Below, piece after piece: positions 16,077 to 24,162 of a stretch of DNA of 38,222 nucleotides; positions within the stretch are counted from its first letter, which is position 1; each line of letters opens with the position of its first letter. Location: positions 1 to 38,222 of the forward strand of contig JAGSYV010000028.1 in assembly GCA_018262505.1 (NCBI GenBank). The letters run 5' to 3'. The stretch comes from Pseudomonadota bacterium (GTDB lineage: Bacteria; Pseudomonadota; Alphaproteobacteria; Rhizobiales; Pleomorphomonadaceae). The position numbers and the translations under genes were made by a program. The notes beneath the pieces were generated by a model. The model did not search any database. It had not been told where the DNA came from and saw only the letters and a list, made by a program, of their open reading frames with translations.

Positions 16077-18515
16077 TCAGGATGCCGTCTGGCGCAGCCG
16101 CAGTGCATTGGCGATGACGCTCACGGACGACAGTGCCATAGCTGCGGCAGCCACCACCGGCGACAGAACCACACCAAAAACCGGATAAAGCACACCCGCC
16201 GCGATGGGGATGCCGGCGACGTTGTAGACGAAGGCCAGAGCCAAGTTCTGCCGGATGTTGCGCATGGTCGCTCGGCTCAGCTGTCGGGCCTCGACGATGC
16301 CACGGAGGTCGCCGCGTAGCAGCGTGACGCCGGCGCTCTCGATGGCAACATCGGTCCCCATGCCCATGGCGATGCCGACATCGGCAGCAGCGAGCGCCGG
16401 CGCGTCGTTGACGCCATCGCCGGCCATGGCGACAATCTTGCCTTCCCGACGCAAGGCCGCGACCACATCGCTTTTCTCGGCGGGCAGCACCTCCGCCTTC
16501 ACCTCGTCGATACCCAGGCGGCGGGCGACGGCCTCGGCGGTGGCACGATTGTCGCCAGTCAGCATGACGATGCGGATGCCGTCAGCCTGCAAGGCGCGGA
16601 GCGCTTCTTGTGTGGAAACCTTCACCGGATCGGCGATGGCGATGACCCCGGCCGCACGCCCATCAATGGCGGCGATGATGGCGGTCGCCCCCTCGGCCCG
16701 GAGCGAGGCGGCGATGGACTCGGCGTCGGCAACATCGATCCCTGCCTCTTCAAGGAGCCGCCTGTTGCCGAGCAGGATACGCCGACCGTCCACCGTGCCA
16801 ATAACGCCTTTGCCTGAGGGAGCGTCGAAATCGTCGGTCGGCTTCAGCCGCAGCCCGCGTTCTTCGGCCGCTGCCACAATAGCGGCGGCCAGCGGGTGCT
16901 CGCTCGCGCGCTCCAGGCTGGCGGCCAGGGCTAGCAATTCGCCTTCGTCGGTACCTGACAGCGGCTTGATCGCTGTTACCTTCGGCTTGCCCTCCGTGAG
17001 TGTTCCCGTCTTGTCGACGACGAGAACGTCGACCTTCTCCATGCGTTCCAGAGCTTCAGCGTCCCGGATCAGTATGCCCTGGCTTGCTCCCCGCCCCACC
17101 CCCACCATGATCGACATCGGCGTGGCGAGACCGAGCGCGCAGGGACAGGCGATGATCAGCACACTGACGGCGGCGACCAGACCGTAGGATAGGGACGGCG
17201 ACGGCCCGAAGAGCGCCCAGGCGATAAAGGCCAGTCCGGCAGCGACAAGAACCGCCGGTACGAACCAGGCTGAGACCTGGTCGGCAAGCCGCTGGATTGG
17301 GGCGCGAGAACGCTGCGCCTTCGCCACGGTCTCGACAATCTGGGCCAGCATGGTGTCGGCGCCGACGCGATCGGCCCGCATGACGAAGCTGCCTTGTCCG
17401 TTGAGCGTGCCGCCGATCACCCTGGCGCCGGCTGTCTTGGCCACCGGCAGAGGTTCGCCGGTGATCATGGATTCGTCGACATTGGAGCGACCCTCCAGCA
17501 CCTCGCCATCGAGCGGCACCTTGTCGCCGGGACGGACGCGCAGCCGGTCGCCAACATTGACTTCGGCAAGCTCGATCTCCGCCTCGCTGCCATCGGCGGC
17601 CAGCCGGTGAGCCGTCGCCGGCGCAAGGTTGAGCAACGCCTTGATGGCGCCGGATGTCCGCTCGCGGGCCCTGAGTTCGAGAACCTGTCCGAGCAGCACA
17701 AGCACGGCAATGACGGCGGCGGCTTCGAAATAGACAGCGATGGTGCCCTCAGCGGTCCGGAAGGCTGCCGGGAACAGCCCCGGTACGAAGGTGGCAACAA
17801 CGCTGTAGACCCAGGCGACACCGGTGCCCATGGCGATCAGTGTGAACATGTTGAGCGCGCCGCTCACCACCGACCGCCAGCCTCGCACGAAGAACGGCCA
17901 GCCCGCCCAGAGGACCACCGGCGTTGCCAGCAGAAACTGCAGAATGGCTGAAAGGCGCGGCCCGACGAACTGGCCGAGGCCGAGGAAATGTCCGCCCATC
18001 TCCAGAGCGACAACCGGCAGGGTCACGGCGAGACCCACCTTGAACCGGCGGGTCATGTCGATCAGTTCCGGGTTCGGCTGATCCGTGAGGGAAGCGACCT
18101 CCGGCTCCAGCGCCATACCGCAGATCGGGCAGGTTCCCGGTCCCGTCTGGCGGATTTCCGGATGCATCGGACAGGTGTAGATCGTGCCCTTCGGTGCGTC
18201 GCTGTGCGCTTCGACGGCGGTGGGCGCGAGGTAGCGTTGCGGGGCGGCCTCGAACTTCGTGAGGCAGCCTTCCGAGCAGAAATAGTAGGTCGTCCCGCCG
18301 TGTTCGGTTCGATATTTGGCAGTGGCGGGATCGACCGTCATGCCGCAGACCGGATCCTTGACCGTCTGCGCGTTGCCCTCCGGTGCGGGATGATGGTGCC
18401 CATGGCATCCCTCGCCATGGCAATGGCCGGGGTCTCCATGACCGTGGGCTTCGTGTCCTGATGACTTCCCGTCGTGAGACTGCGGGGAAGAGCCGTGGTG
18501 ATGTTCGTCCGACAT
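16077..18515 (-). CDS. copA: Cu(I)-exporting P1B-type ATPase with His-rich tail, YHS and heavy-metal-binding domains
   Basis: This 812-residue inner-membrane pump exports Cu(I) from the cytoplasm. In order: a His-rich tail (about 5-42), a YHS domain (about 52-95, [10 protein letters not shown] and [12 protein letters not shown]), a heavy-metal-binding domain (about 112-137, YTCPMHPEI and CPICGMAL), then the P-type core. Core motifs are TGEPLPV, the membrane metal site [10 protein letters not shown] (near 456), the phosphorylation motif DKTGTLT (near 500), the HP motif SEHPLAAAI and [10 protein letters not shown]. No CxxC HMA domain is present, unlike classical CopA. CPC points to Cu(I) or Ag(I). 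ATG 18515 has GGAG 6 nt upstream. It is divergent from the CueR-type regulator, and the shared region holds a MerR-type dyad promoter, so induction by copper or silver is expected. Confidence 0.93.
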   Translation of the reverse strand: MSDEHHHGSSPQSHDGKSSGHEAHGHGDPGHCHGEGCHGHHHPAPEGNAQTVKDPVCGMTVDPATAKYRTEHGGTTYYFCSEGCLTKFEAAPQRYLAPTAVEAHSDAPKGTIYTCPMHPEIRQTGPGTCPICGMALEPEVASLTDQPNPELIDMTRRFKVGLAVTLPVVALEMGGHFLGLGQFVGPRLSAILQFLLATPVVLWAGWPFFVRGWRSVVSGALNMFTLIAMGTGVAWVYSVVATFVPGLFPAAFRTAEGTIAVYFEAAAVIAVLVLLGQVLELRARERTSGAIKALLNLAPATAHRLAADGSEAEIELAEVNVGDRLRVRPGDKVPLDGEVLEGRSNVDESMITGEPLPVAKTAGARVIGGTLNGQGSFVMRADRVGADTMLAQIVETVAKAQRSRAPIQRLADQVSAWFVPAVLVAAGLAFIAWALFGPSPSLSYGLVAAVSVLIIACPCALGLATPMSIMVGVGRGASQGILIRDAEALERMEKVDVLVVDKTGTLTEGKPKVTAIKPLSGTDEGELLALAASLERASEHPLAAAIVAAAEERGLRLKPTDDFDAPSGKGVIGTVDGRRILLGNRRLLEEAGIDVADAESIAASLRAEGATAIIAAIDGRAAGVIAIADPVKVSTQEALRALQADGIRIVMLTGDNRATAEAVARRLGIDEVKAEVLPAEKSDVVAALRREGKIVAMAGDGVNDAPALAAADVGIAMGMGTDVAIESAGVTLLRGDLRGIVEARQLSRATMRNIRQNLALAFVYNVAGIPIAAGVLYPVFGVVLSPVVAAAAMALSSVSVIANALRLRQTAS

Positions 18516-18572
18516 GTCGCGCTCCGTATCGGTTCGTCGCCGCCAAATCGGGCGGCGATGTTGATGTCGCTA

Positions 18573-18603
18573 AAGATCGACCTTCCCATCATGGTAAGGT
18601 CAA
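18573..18603 (-). promoter_or_regulatory. CueR/HmrR-type promoter with dyad operator for the copper ATPase gene
   Basis: On the minus strand TTGACC (18603-18598) is followed after 19 nt by GATCTT (18578-18573) as a weak -10. The spacer carries a dyad with outer arms GACCTT (18579-18584) and AAGGTC (18596-18601). The overlong 19-bp spacer spanned by a dyad is the hallmark of MerR-family activation, in which the metal-bound regulator distorts the DNA to realign the two boxes. The arms closely resemble known CueR/HmrR operators. The leader to ATG 18515 is about 50 nt. Confidence 0.82.
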
Positions 18604-18692
18604 GCGTATAATTGTCGGCGAACCGAAGGTGCTGAGCGTTTAACCGAGGCGAAGGCGTCCGGTTCCGATCGTCGCCCATGAAGGATCATCCT

Positions 18693-19133
18693 ATGAACAT
18701 CGGCGAAGCGGCCAAGGCGTCGGGCGTCACGGCCAAAATGATCCGCTACTATGAATCAACGGGCCTGCTGCGGCCGGCGGCACGGCGGGGCAACGGCTAT
18801 CGCGACTATGGTGCCGTCGACGTTCATGAGCTGCGCTTCATTCGGCGCGCGCGGGGGCTGGGGTTCGAAATGGTCGAGATCGCGGAGCTGCTGTCGCTCT
18901 GGCGCGATCGCAACCGCGCCAGCCGCGACGTTCACCGCGTGGCCAGCGGGCACATCGAGGCTCTTCAGACCCGCATTGCCGAGATGCAGGGCATGGTCGA
19001 TACCTTGTCCAACCTGGTCACCTGCTGCCATGGTGACGATCGGCCAGACTGCCCGATCCTTGCCGATCTTGGTGGCGGCGTCGGCGCCGGCCAACCGCTC
19101 GAACCGGCCAACAAGCGCCGTCAGCACGCCTGA
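18693..19133 (+). CDS. hmrR: Cu(I)-responsive MerR-family regulator (CueR/HmrR)
   Basis: This 146-residue dimeric regulator senses cytoplasmic Cu(I) and activates the divergent ATPase promoter. The MerR winged helix is MNIGEAAKASGVTAKMIRYY (1-20), then ESTGLLRPA and GNGYRDYG, followed by a long dimerisation helix (about 77-110). The metal loop TCCHGDDRPDCPIL contains Cys112 and Cys120, the two Cu(I) ligands at exactly the CueR numbering, plus an extra Cys111. I chose ATG 18693, with AAGGA 7 nt upstream; an in-frame ATG 15 nt earlier would add an unusual MKDHP extension. Its stop is 4 nt from the stop of the convergent LysR gene. Confidence 0.93.
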   Translation: MNIGEAAKASGVTAKMIRYYESTGLLRPAARRGNGYRDYGAVDVHELRFIRRARGLGFEMVEIAELLSLWRDRNRASRDVHRVASGHIEALQTRIAEMQGMVDTLSNLVTCCHGDDRPDCPILADLGGGVGAGQPLEPANKRRQHA

Positions 19134-19137
19134 CCGG

Positions 19138-20043
19138 TTAGGAAACCTTCCCTCGTTGGGCGAGGAAGTCCAGCAACGCTCGCACTCGTGAGGGGAGAGG
19201 GCCGCCTTGACCGGTGTGGATGGCGTGGAACGTCTCGCGATCGCCGGGGTTCAGCTCTTCGAGGACCGGGACGAGGCGCCCGGCGGCGATGTCGTCGCGG
19301 ACGGTGAAACTGGCAAGACGGGCAAGGCCGGCGCCGCCGAGCGCCAGCTGGCGCAACGCCTCGCCGTCGCTCGCCGTCACGCGCCCCACAGTGGGAATGA
19401 CCACCGTTTCGCCATTTGCCTTCATCGGCCATCCGTCGAGCGCGCGCACATAGCCGAAGCCGAGGCGGGTGTGGTGATCGAGGTCGTTGATCGTCTTTGG
19501 TTCGCCGAAGCGGGCAAGGTAGGCAGGCGCCCCAACGACGACCATTGTACTGTCGCCAAGCTTGCGGGCAACTAGGCTGGAATTCTTGAGCGGTCCAGCG
19601 CGAACCGCCACATCGGTGCGCTCCGACAGGAGATCGACGACCAGGTCGGTCTGGATCAGATCGAGCGTCACCCCGGGGTTGCGCTCCAAGAACTCCGGTA
19701 GGATCGGCGCCAGCACATGGGTGGCGTACGACGCGCTGGTGTTCAGCCGGATGCGGCCCACCGGCTGTTCGCCGGCGCCGGCGCTCCGCTCGGCATCCTC
19801 GATATCGGCCAGAATGCGCGTCGCGCGCTCATAGAAGGCGCATCCCTCCGGCGTCAGCTGAAAAGCGCGGGTCGAGCGATTGACGAGACGCGTTCCAAGC
19901 CGCGTTTCCAGCCGGGCGACCAGCTTGCTGACGGCCGACGGCGTCATGCGACAGGCGCGGGCGGCGGCGGAAAAGCCTCCCTGTTCGACGACGCAGACGA
20001 AAACCTCCATCTCGCCCGATCGGTTGATTTCAGAGCGCGCCAT
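19138..20043 (-). CDS. LysR-family transcriptional regulator
   Basis: This 301-residue regulator has an N-terminal helix-turn-helix (MEVFVCVVEQGGFSAAARAC, then MTPSAVSKLVARLETRLGTR and LVNRSTRAFQLT) and a periplasmic-binding-like effector domain including SVRLN-type strand GRIRLNTSASYATHVLAPIL and SERTDVAVRAGPL. The subgroup resembles regulators of small oxidoreductase or efflux genes. The ATG at 20043 lies opposite the MFS transporter gene, which starts at 20145, so the 100-nt divergent region probably contains its target promoter. An internal Met12 is an alternative start. The effector is unknown. Confidence 0.9.
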   Translation of the reverse strand: MARSEINRSGEMEVFVCVVEQGGFSAAARACRMTPSAVSKLVARLETRLGTRLVNRSTRAFQLTPEGCAFYERATRILADIEDAERSAGAGEQPVGRIRLNTSASYATHVLAPILPEFLERNPGVTLDLIQTDLVVDLLSERTDVAVRAGPLKNSSLVARKLGDSTMVVVGAPAYLARFGEPKTINDLDHHTRLGFGYVRALDGWPMKANGETVVIPTVGRVTASDGEALRQLALGGAGLARLASFTVRDDIAAGRLVPVLEELNPGDRETFHAIHTGQGGPLPSRVRALLDFLAQRGKVS

Positions 20044-20144
20044 TGTTCCTTGAGTTCATAAGTGATGTGCCGGACGGCATTCTATATCACGCGCGTTGCG
20101 ACGTCTATGTTCTGCCCTCCGATATCAACCCAGTGGGACAGATC

Positions 20145-21317
20145 ATGCCGTTAGCTCTCTACGCCCTGACAGCCGGTGCTTTTGGCATCGGCGTCACGGA
20201 ATTCGTCATCATGGGATTGCTGCTGGAGGTCGGCGCCGATTTCAGCGTCTCGATCGCAGCAGCGGGTCTGCTGATTTCCGGTTATGCGCTCGGTGTCGTC
20301 GTTGGCGCGCCGGTCCTGACGGTTCTGACCGCACGTTGGCCGCGCAAGACCGTGCTGCTCGCCCTGATGGTCGTCTTCATCGCTGGCAACGCCGCCTGCG
20401 CCCTAGCGCCGAGCTACGGCTTCCTCATGGCCGCACGGGTGTTGACCGCGCTTGCCCACGGCACCTTCTTCGGTGTCGGGTCGGTGGTGGCGACTGGCCT
20501 TGTGTCTCCCGAGCGCAAGGCGTCGGCCATCGCGGTGATGTTCACCGGATTGACGGTTGCCAATATTCTCGGGGTGCCGCTTGGGACATGGATCGGCCAG
20601 CAGTTCGGGTGGCGCGCCACTTTTGTTGCCGTAACCCTGGTCGGACTTGCCGCCTTCGCGGTCATCGCGCTCTTCGTGCCCAGGGATGGCCGGCCAACCG
20701 ATGCCGAGGATTGGCGAGCCGACCTTGTCGCCATCCTCCGCATGCCCGTGCTGCTTGGTCTTGCCACGACAGTTCTCGGCTATGCCGGCGTCTTCGCGGT
20801 CTTCACCTACATCGCTCCGATGCTGACCCGCATCAGCGGGTTCAGCGAGGCGGCCGTATCGCCCATTCTGCTTGTGTTTGGCGGCGGCTTGGTCGTCGGC
20901 AATCTCGTCGGCGGCAGGCTGGGGGATCGCGGTGTTCTGGCCGCGGTATTCGGCACGCTGATCGCGCTGGCTCTGGTTCTGGCGGCGATGACCCCCGGTC
21001 TTGGCTCGCCCATCGCGGCGGTCCTGCTTACCGGGTTGCTGGGCGCCGCCGGCTTTGCCACCGTCGCGCCGCTCCAGATGTGGGTGCTGTCAAAGGCTGA
21101 GGGCGCGGGCCAGAACTTGGCTTCATCCTTGAACATTGCCGCCTTCAATCTCGGCAACGCCATTGGCGCCTGGGCCGGTGGCGTGGTGATCGACCACGGC
21201 CCCGGCCTGATCTTCGTGCCACTGGTCGCGGCACTATTCCCGGTGGCGGCAGTCGTCGTCGCTCTGATGGCCGTCACAAGCAGCCGTCGCCCGGCCGAGG
21301 TTTGCCAATCAACCTGA
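20145..21317 (+). CDS. MFS transporter, DHA1/AraJ-like efflux family
   Basis: This 390-residue inner-membrane carrier has about 12 hydrophobic helices. The first is LALYALTAGAFGIGVTEFVI, where GxxxTEFVIMGLL is the signature of the AraJ/YdhP/NepI group of proton-driven exporters. Between helices 2 and 3 the MFS loop appears as ARWPRKTVLL, and helix 4-5 contains ALAHGTFFGVGSVVATGLVS. The second half repeats the pattern with GGRLGDRG. The upstream frame is open for another 34 codons, but ATG 20145 gives the family-typical N-terminus; the ribosome-binding site (GGGACA) is weak. It is divergent from the LysR gene and followed by an aldo/keto reductase gene 98 nt later. The exported compound cannot be predicted; sugars, nucleosides and drugs are all known for this group. 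Confidence 0.88.
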   Translation: MPLALYALTAGAFGIGVTEFVIMGLLLEVGADFSVSIAAAGLLISGYALGVVVGAPVLTVLTARWPRKTVLLALMVVFIAGNAACALAPSYGFLMAARVLTALAHGTFFGVGSVVATGLVSPERKASAIAVMFTGLTVANILGVPLGTWIGQQFGWRATFVAVTLVGLAAFAVIALFVPRDGRPTDAEDWRADLVAILRMPVLLGLATTVLGYAGVFAVFTYIAPMLTRISGFSEAAVSPILLVFGGGLVVGNLVGGRLGDRGVLAAVFGTLIALALVLAAMTPGLGSPIAAVLLTGLLGAAGFATVAPLQMWVLSKAEGAGQNLASSLNIAAFNLGNAIGAWAGGVVIDHGPGLIFVPLVAALFPVAAVVVALMAVTSSRRPAEVCQST

Positions 21318-21415
21318 CGCAGAAATCCACTCCGCGCCGACTGACGCTCCCCTCGGGCTGCGAATGGGCGACTTGGTCGTCGATCTCCCTATCAGTCTCC
21401 TGAAAGGATCTTTCC

Positions 21416-22453
21416 ATGGATTATCGTTTTCTCGGACGCTCCGGCCTCAAGCTGCCGGTCTTGAGTTTGGGTACCGGCACATTTGGCGGTACCGGGCCGT
21501 TGTTCGGTGCCTGGGGCAATACCGACGTCGAAGAGGCACGCCGCCTCCTAGACATTTGCCTGGAAGCCGGCGTCAACCTGTTCGATACCGCCGATGTCTA
21601 TTCCGCCGGTGCATCCGAAGACGTGCTGGGCGCCGCCCTCAAAGGGCGCCGCGACAGTGCGCTCATCTCGACCAAGACCAGTCTGCCGATGGGCGATGGC
21701 CCGAACGATGCTGGCTCGTCTCGCTTCCGCCTGATCCGCGCCGTCGAGGATGCGCTGAAGCGGCTTGGCACCGACTATATCGATCTCCTGCAACTGCACG
21801 CCTTTGACGCGGCGACGCCGGTGGAGGAGGTGCTGTCTACGCTCGATATGCTCGTGCGGTCCGGCAAGGTCCGTTATGTCGGGGTGTCCAACTTCTCCGG
21901 CTGGCAGATCATGAAGGCGCTGGCCGTCGCCGATCGCTACGGCTGGCCGCGTTATGTCGCCAACCAGGTCTATTATTCGCTGATCGGCCGCGACTACGAA
22001 TGGGACCTGATGCCGCTTGGCGCCGATCAGGGGCTCGGCGCTTTGGTGTGGAGCCCGCTTGGCTGGGGGCGGCTCACCGGCAAGATCCGGCGCGGCGTGG
22101 CCCTACCCGAAGGGAGCCGCCTGCATGATACGGCGAGCTACGGGCCACCGGTGGAAGACGAGCACCTTTATTGCGTCATCGATGCACTGGAGGAGGTCGC
22201 CGGCGAGATCGGCAAAACCGTGCCGCAGGTCGCGCTCAACTGGCTGATCCAACGACCGACCGTGTCGTCCGTCATTATCGGCGCGCGTAACGAAGAACAG
22301 CTACGCCAGAACCTCGGCGCGATCGGCTGGACGCTTTCCGCCGAGCAGATTGCCAGACTGGATAAAGCCAGTGCCGTTGCCGCTCCCTATCCGCACTTTC
22401 CGTACAGGCGACAGGAAGGTTTTGCCCGCCTCAATCCTCCGATCGCCGGATAA
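21416..22453 (+). CDS. Aldo/keto reductase
   Basis: This 345-residue NAD(P)H-dependent oxidoreductase of the TIM-barrel AKR superfamily reduces aldehydes or ketones in the cytoplasm. The catalytic tetrad can be placed at Asp57 and Tyr62 (FDTADVYSAGASE), Lys87 (ISTKTSL) and His128 (LLQLHAFD). The cofactor-binding C-terminal part includes VIIGARNEEQLRQNLGAI, where the Arg typical for NADP phosphate recognition is seen. The start at 21416 has AAAGGAT 7 nt upstream. It is most like the YajO/Tas-like bacterial group rather than the glucose-reductase group. It lies behind the MFS gene and may be co-regulated by the LysR protein. The substrate is unknown. Confidence 0.92.
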   Translation: MDYRFLGRSGLKLPVLSLGTGTFGGTGPLFGAWGNTDVEEARRLLDICLEAGVNLFDTADVYSAGASEDVLGAALKGRRDSALISTKTSLPMGDGPNDAGSSRFRLIRAVEDALKRLGTDYIDLLQLHAFDAATPVEEVLSTLDMLVRSGKVRYVGVSNFSGWQIMKALAVADRYGWPRYVANQVYYSLIGRDYEWDLMPLGADQGLGALVWSPLGWGRLTGKIRRGVALPEGSRLHDTASYGPPVEDEHLYCVIDALEEVAGEIGKTVPQVALNWLIQRPTVSSVIIGARNEEQLRQNLGAIGWTLSAEQIARLDKASAVAAPYPHFPYRRQEGFARLNPPIAG

Positions 22454-22510
22454 CGGATGACTGGTGACGGATGCCGTCAGGACGACGCGATAGCTATGGT
22501 CTGAGAGGAA

Positions 22511-22535
22511 GCACCTTGCCATTCCGGCAAGGTGC
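22511..22535 (+). promoter_or_regulatory. Strong stem-loop in front of the VOC-family gene
   Basis: GCACCTTGCC (22511-22520) and GGCAAGGTGC (22526-22535) form a perfect 10-bp stem with a 5-nt ATTCC loop, 19 nt before the start of the VOC gene and 57 nt after the aldo/keto reductase stop. No U-tract follows, so simple termination is unlikely. It could protect the upstream mRNA or modulate translation of the downstream gene. It is a clear structure of unknown role. Confidence 0.6.
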
Positions 22536-22554
22536 ACCATTCAGGGAGTTTCGC

Positions 22555-22971
22555 ATGATCCTGCACCGAGGCCGTCTGATTGACCACGTCCAGCTAAGAG
22601 CCAGGGACTTTCCTGCCACGGCAAGATTCTATCGCGCGGTGCTTGGGGCACTCGAAGTTCCCCTTCTGGCCGACGATGACTGGCACATCGCCTGCGATGA
22701 ACTCTGGATCGACGCGCTGGGGGAAGATGAGAGTGCGGCTACGCATGTGCATCTGGCTTTCCAGGCGAACGATCGCGAGGCGGTTGCACGGTTCCATCAA
22801 GCGGGACTGGCCGCCAGCGGGCGGGACAACGGAGGCCCGGGAGAGCGCTCCTATCACCCGGGCTACTACGCGGCCTTTCTGTTCGATCCGGACGGCAACA
22901 ACGTCGAAGCTGTCTTCCACGGTGCTGCCCCCCGCTCTGTGCCCTCGGTGGAGATTGACATCGGAGATTAA
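22555..22971 (+). CDS. VOC/glyoxalase-fold protein
   Basis: This small 138-residue protein has the paired beta-alpha-beta-beta-beta modules of the vicinal oxygen chelate fold. Module 1 starts with LIDHVQLRARDFPATARFYRAV, in which His11 is the usual first metal ligand; module 2 contains HPGYYAAFLFDPDGNNVEAV, where the terminal Glu is the usual last ligand. Family members include glyoxalase I, ring-cleavage dioxygenases and antibiotic-binding proteins; which of these applies cannot be told. ATG 22555 has AGGGAG 6 nt upstream. It follows the aldo/keto reductase, so a shared role in reactive-carbonyl handling is possible but unproven. Confidence 0.88.
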   Translation: MILHRGRLIDHVQLRARDFPATARFYRAVLGALEVPLLADDDWHIACDELWIDALGEDESAATHVHLAFQANDREAVARFHQAGLAASGRDNGGPGERSYHPGYYAAFLFDPDGNNVEAVFHGAAPRSVPSVEIDIGD

Positions 22972-22984
22972 CCCCTCACTTCCC

Positions 22985-23019
22985 GAGCCTCGACCTTTTG
23001 TCAGATAAATGCGAGGCTC
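22985..23019 (+). promoter_or_regulatory. Stem-loop after the VOC-family gene
   Basis: GAGCCTCG (22985-22992) pairs with CGAGGCTC (23012-23019) around a 19-nt loop, 14 nt after the VOC stop. The stem lacks a following T-run, so it is at most a weak or rho-dependent terminator. It separates the VOC gene from the Gfo/Idh/MocA gene at 23093. Confidence 0.4.
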
Positions 23020-23092
23020 CCACTCGACGACACCCAAGGAGTCGGCAATGGGCCGGTCCGATGGAGAATGCCTCGATTGGGAGAGTTAGCCT

Positions 23093-24088
23093 ATGGCCAA
23101 GTTACGTTGGGGCATTCTGGCGACAGGCTGGATCGCCGATCTGTTTGTCCAGGATCTCCTCGACAACGACATGGAAGTGGTGGCGGTCGGCTCGCGGTCC
23201 ATCGAGAAGGCGGTCGCCTTTGCCACCAAGCACGGCATCCCCCGTTCGCACGGTAGCTACCAAGCACTCGCCGCCGATCCCGAGGTCGACGTTGTCTACA
23301 TCGCGACGCCACACCCATTCCATGCGAGTGCGGCTGAACTCTGCATGGCCGAGGGCAAGCACGTCCTCGTCGAAAAGTCCTTCACGCTGACCGGCGCGGA
23401 AGCCCGGCATCTCCTTGAGCTGTCCCGCAAGTACGACGTCGTTGTTCTCGAAGCCATGTGGACTCGCTTCCTGCCGCACATGGTCCGCCTGCGCCAGGCG
23501 TTAGCGAACGGAATGATCGGCGAGATCCGCACTCTCCTGGCAACGCATACCCAGGATTTGCCCGACGATCCGAACCACCGCCTCAACGCGCTGGAACTTG
23601 GCGGCGGCGCGTTGCTGGATCTGGGCATTTACCCGATTTCCTTTGCCTTCGACATTCTGGGGAAGCCGACTGAGGTCCTCGCTTCGGGCCGCCTGAAGGC
23701 AACCGGTGCCGATGCCGAGGTCTCCACCTCGTTCCGTTATGCCAGCGGCGCCTGCGCCTTGACGGTATCGGTCAGCGATGCGCCCGGCGCCAACCGCGCC
23801 GAGATCAACGGCACGGAAGGCCACGTCGAGATCGATGGTATCTGGTACACGCCCACCAGCTTCCGGATCTACGACAGCCAGAAAAACCTGCTCGAGGAAT
23901 TTAAGCCCGCGGTCATGAAGGGGCGCGGCATGCACTTCCAGGCCTTGGAACTGGAGCGGCTGGTTGCCGCTGGCGAGCGGGTGAGCCCCATCCTGCCGCT
24001 CGAGCAAAGCGTCGCGATCATGGAAACGCTCGATGACATCAGAAAACAGATCGGCGTCATCTATCCCAGCGAGAAGACGTCAGGCTGA
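23093..24088 (+). CDS. Gfo/Idh/MocA-family oxidoreductase, dihydrodiol/D-xylose dehydrogenase type
   Basis: This 331-residue NAD(P)-dependent enzyme has an N-terminal Rossmann fold (LRWGILATGWIA, 4-15; VVYIATPHPFHA near 68-79) and the family Glu-Lys pair at 94-95 (VEKSFTLT), where the lysine is catalytic. The strand LDLGIYPISF (175-184) supplies the second active-site element. EAMWTRFLP at 120-128 is typical of the subgroup with dimeric dihydrodiol dehydrogenases and NADP-dependent D-xylose 1-dehydrogenases. ATG 23093 has GGGAGAG 7 nt upstream. It converges on the xylonate gene cluster, so oxidation of D-xylose to xylonolactone is an attractive guess; other aldoses or a trans-dihydrodiol are possible. 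Confidence 0.85.
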   Translation: MAKLRWGILATGWIADLFVQDLLDNDMEVVAVGSRSIEKAVAFATKHGIPRSHGSYQALAADPEVDVVYIATPHPFHASAAELCMAEGKHVLVEKSFTLTGAEARHLLELSRKYDVVVLEAMWTRFLPHMVRLRQALANGMIGEIRTLLATHTQDLPDDPNHRLNALELGGGALLDLGIYPISFAFDILGKPTEVLASGRLKATGADAEVSTSFRYASGACALTVSVSDAPGANRAEINGTEGHVEIDGIWYTPTSFRIYDSQKNLLEEFKPAVMKGRGMHFQALELERLVAAGERVSPILPLEQSVAIMETLDDIRKQIGVIYPSEKTSG

Positions 24089-24102
24089 GCGGAAACGCCG
24101 CA

Positions 24103-24138
24103 ACAGAAAGGCGGCCGCGACGTTTTGCCGCAGCCGCC
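24103..24138 (-). terminator. Rho-independent terminator of the xylonate operon
   Basis: On the minus strand GGCGGCTGCG (24138-24129) pairs with CGCGGCCGCC (24119-24110) as a 10-bp stem with one G-U pair and a 9-nt loop, followed by TTTCTGTT. It lies 25 nt after the stop of the GntP-family gene, between convergent genes. The plus-strand direction lacks a T-run immediately after the stem. Confidence 0.75.
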
Positions 24139-24162
24139 GATACTCTTAGCTTTGGTTCGCCG

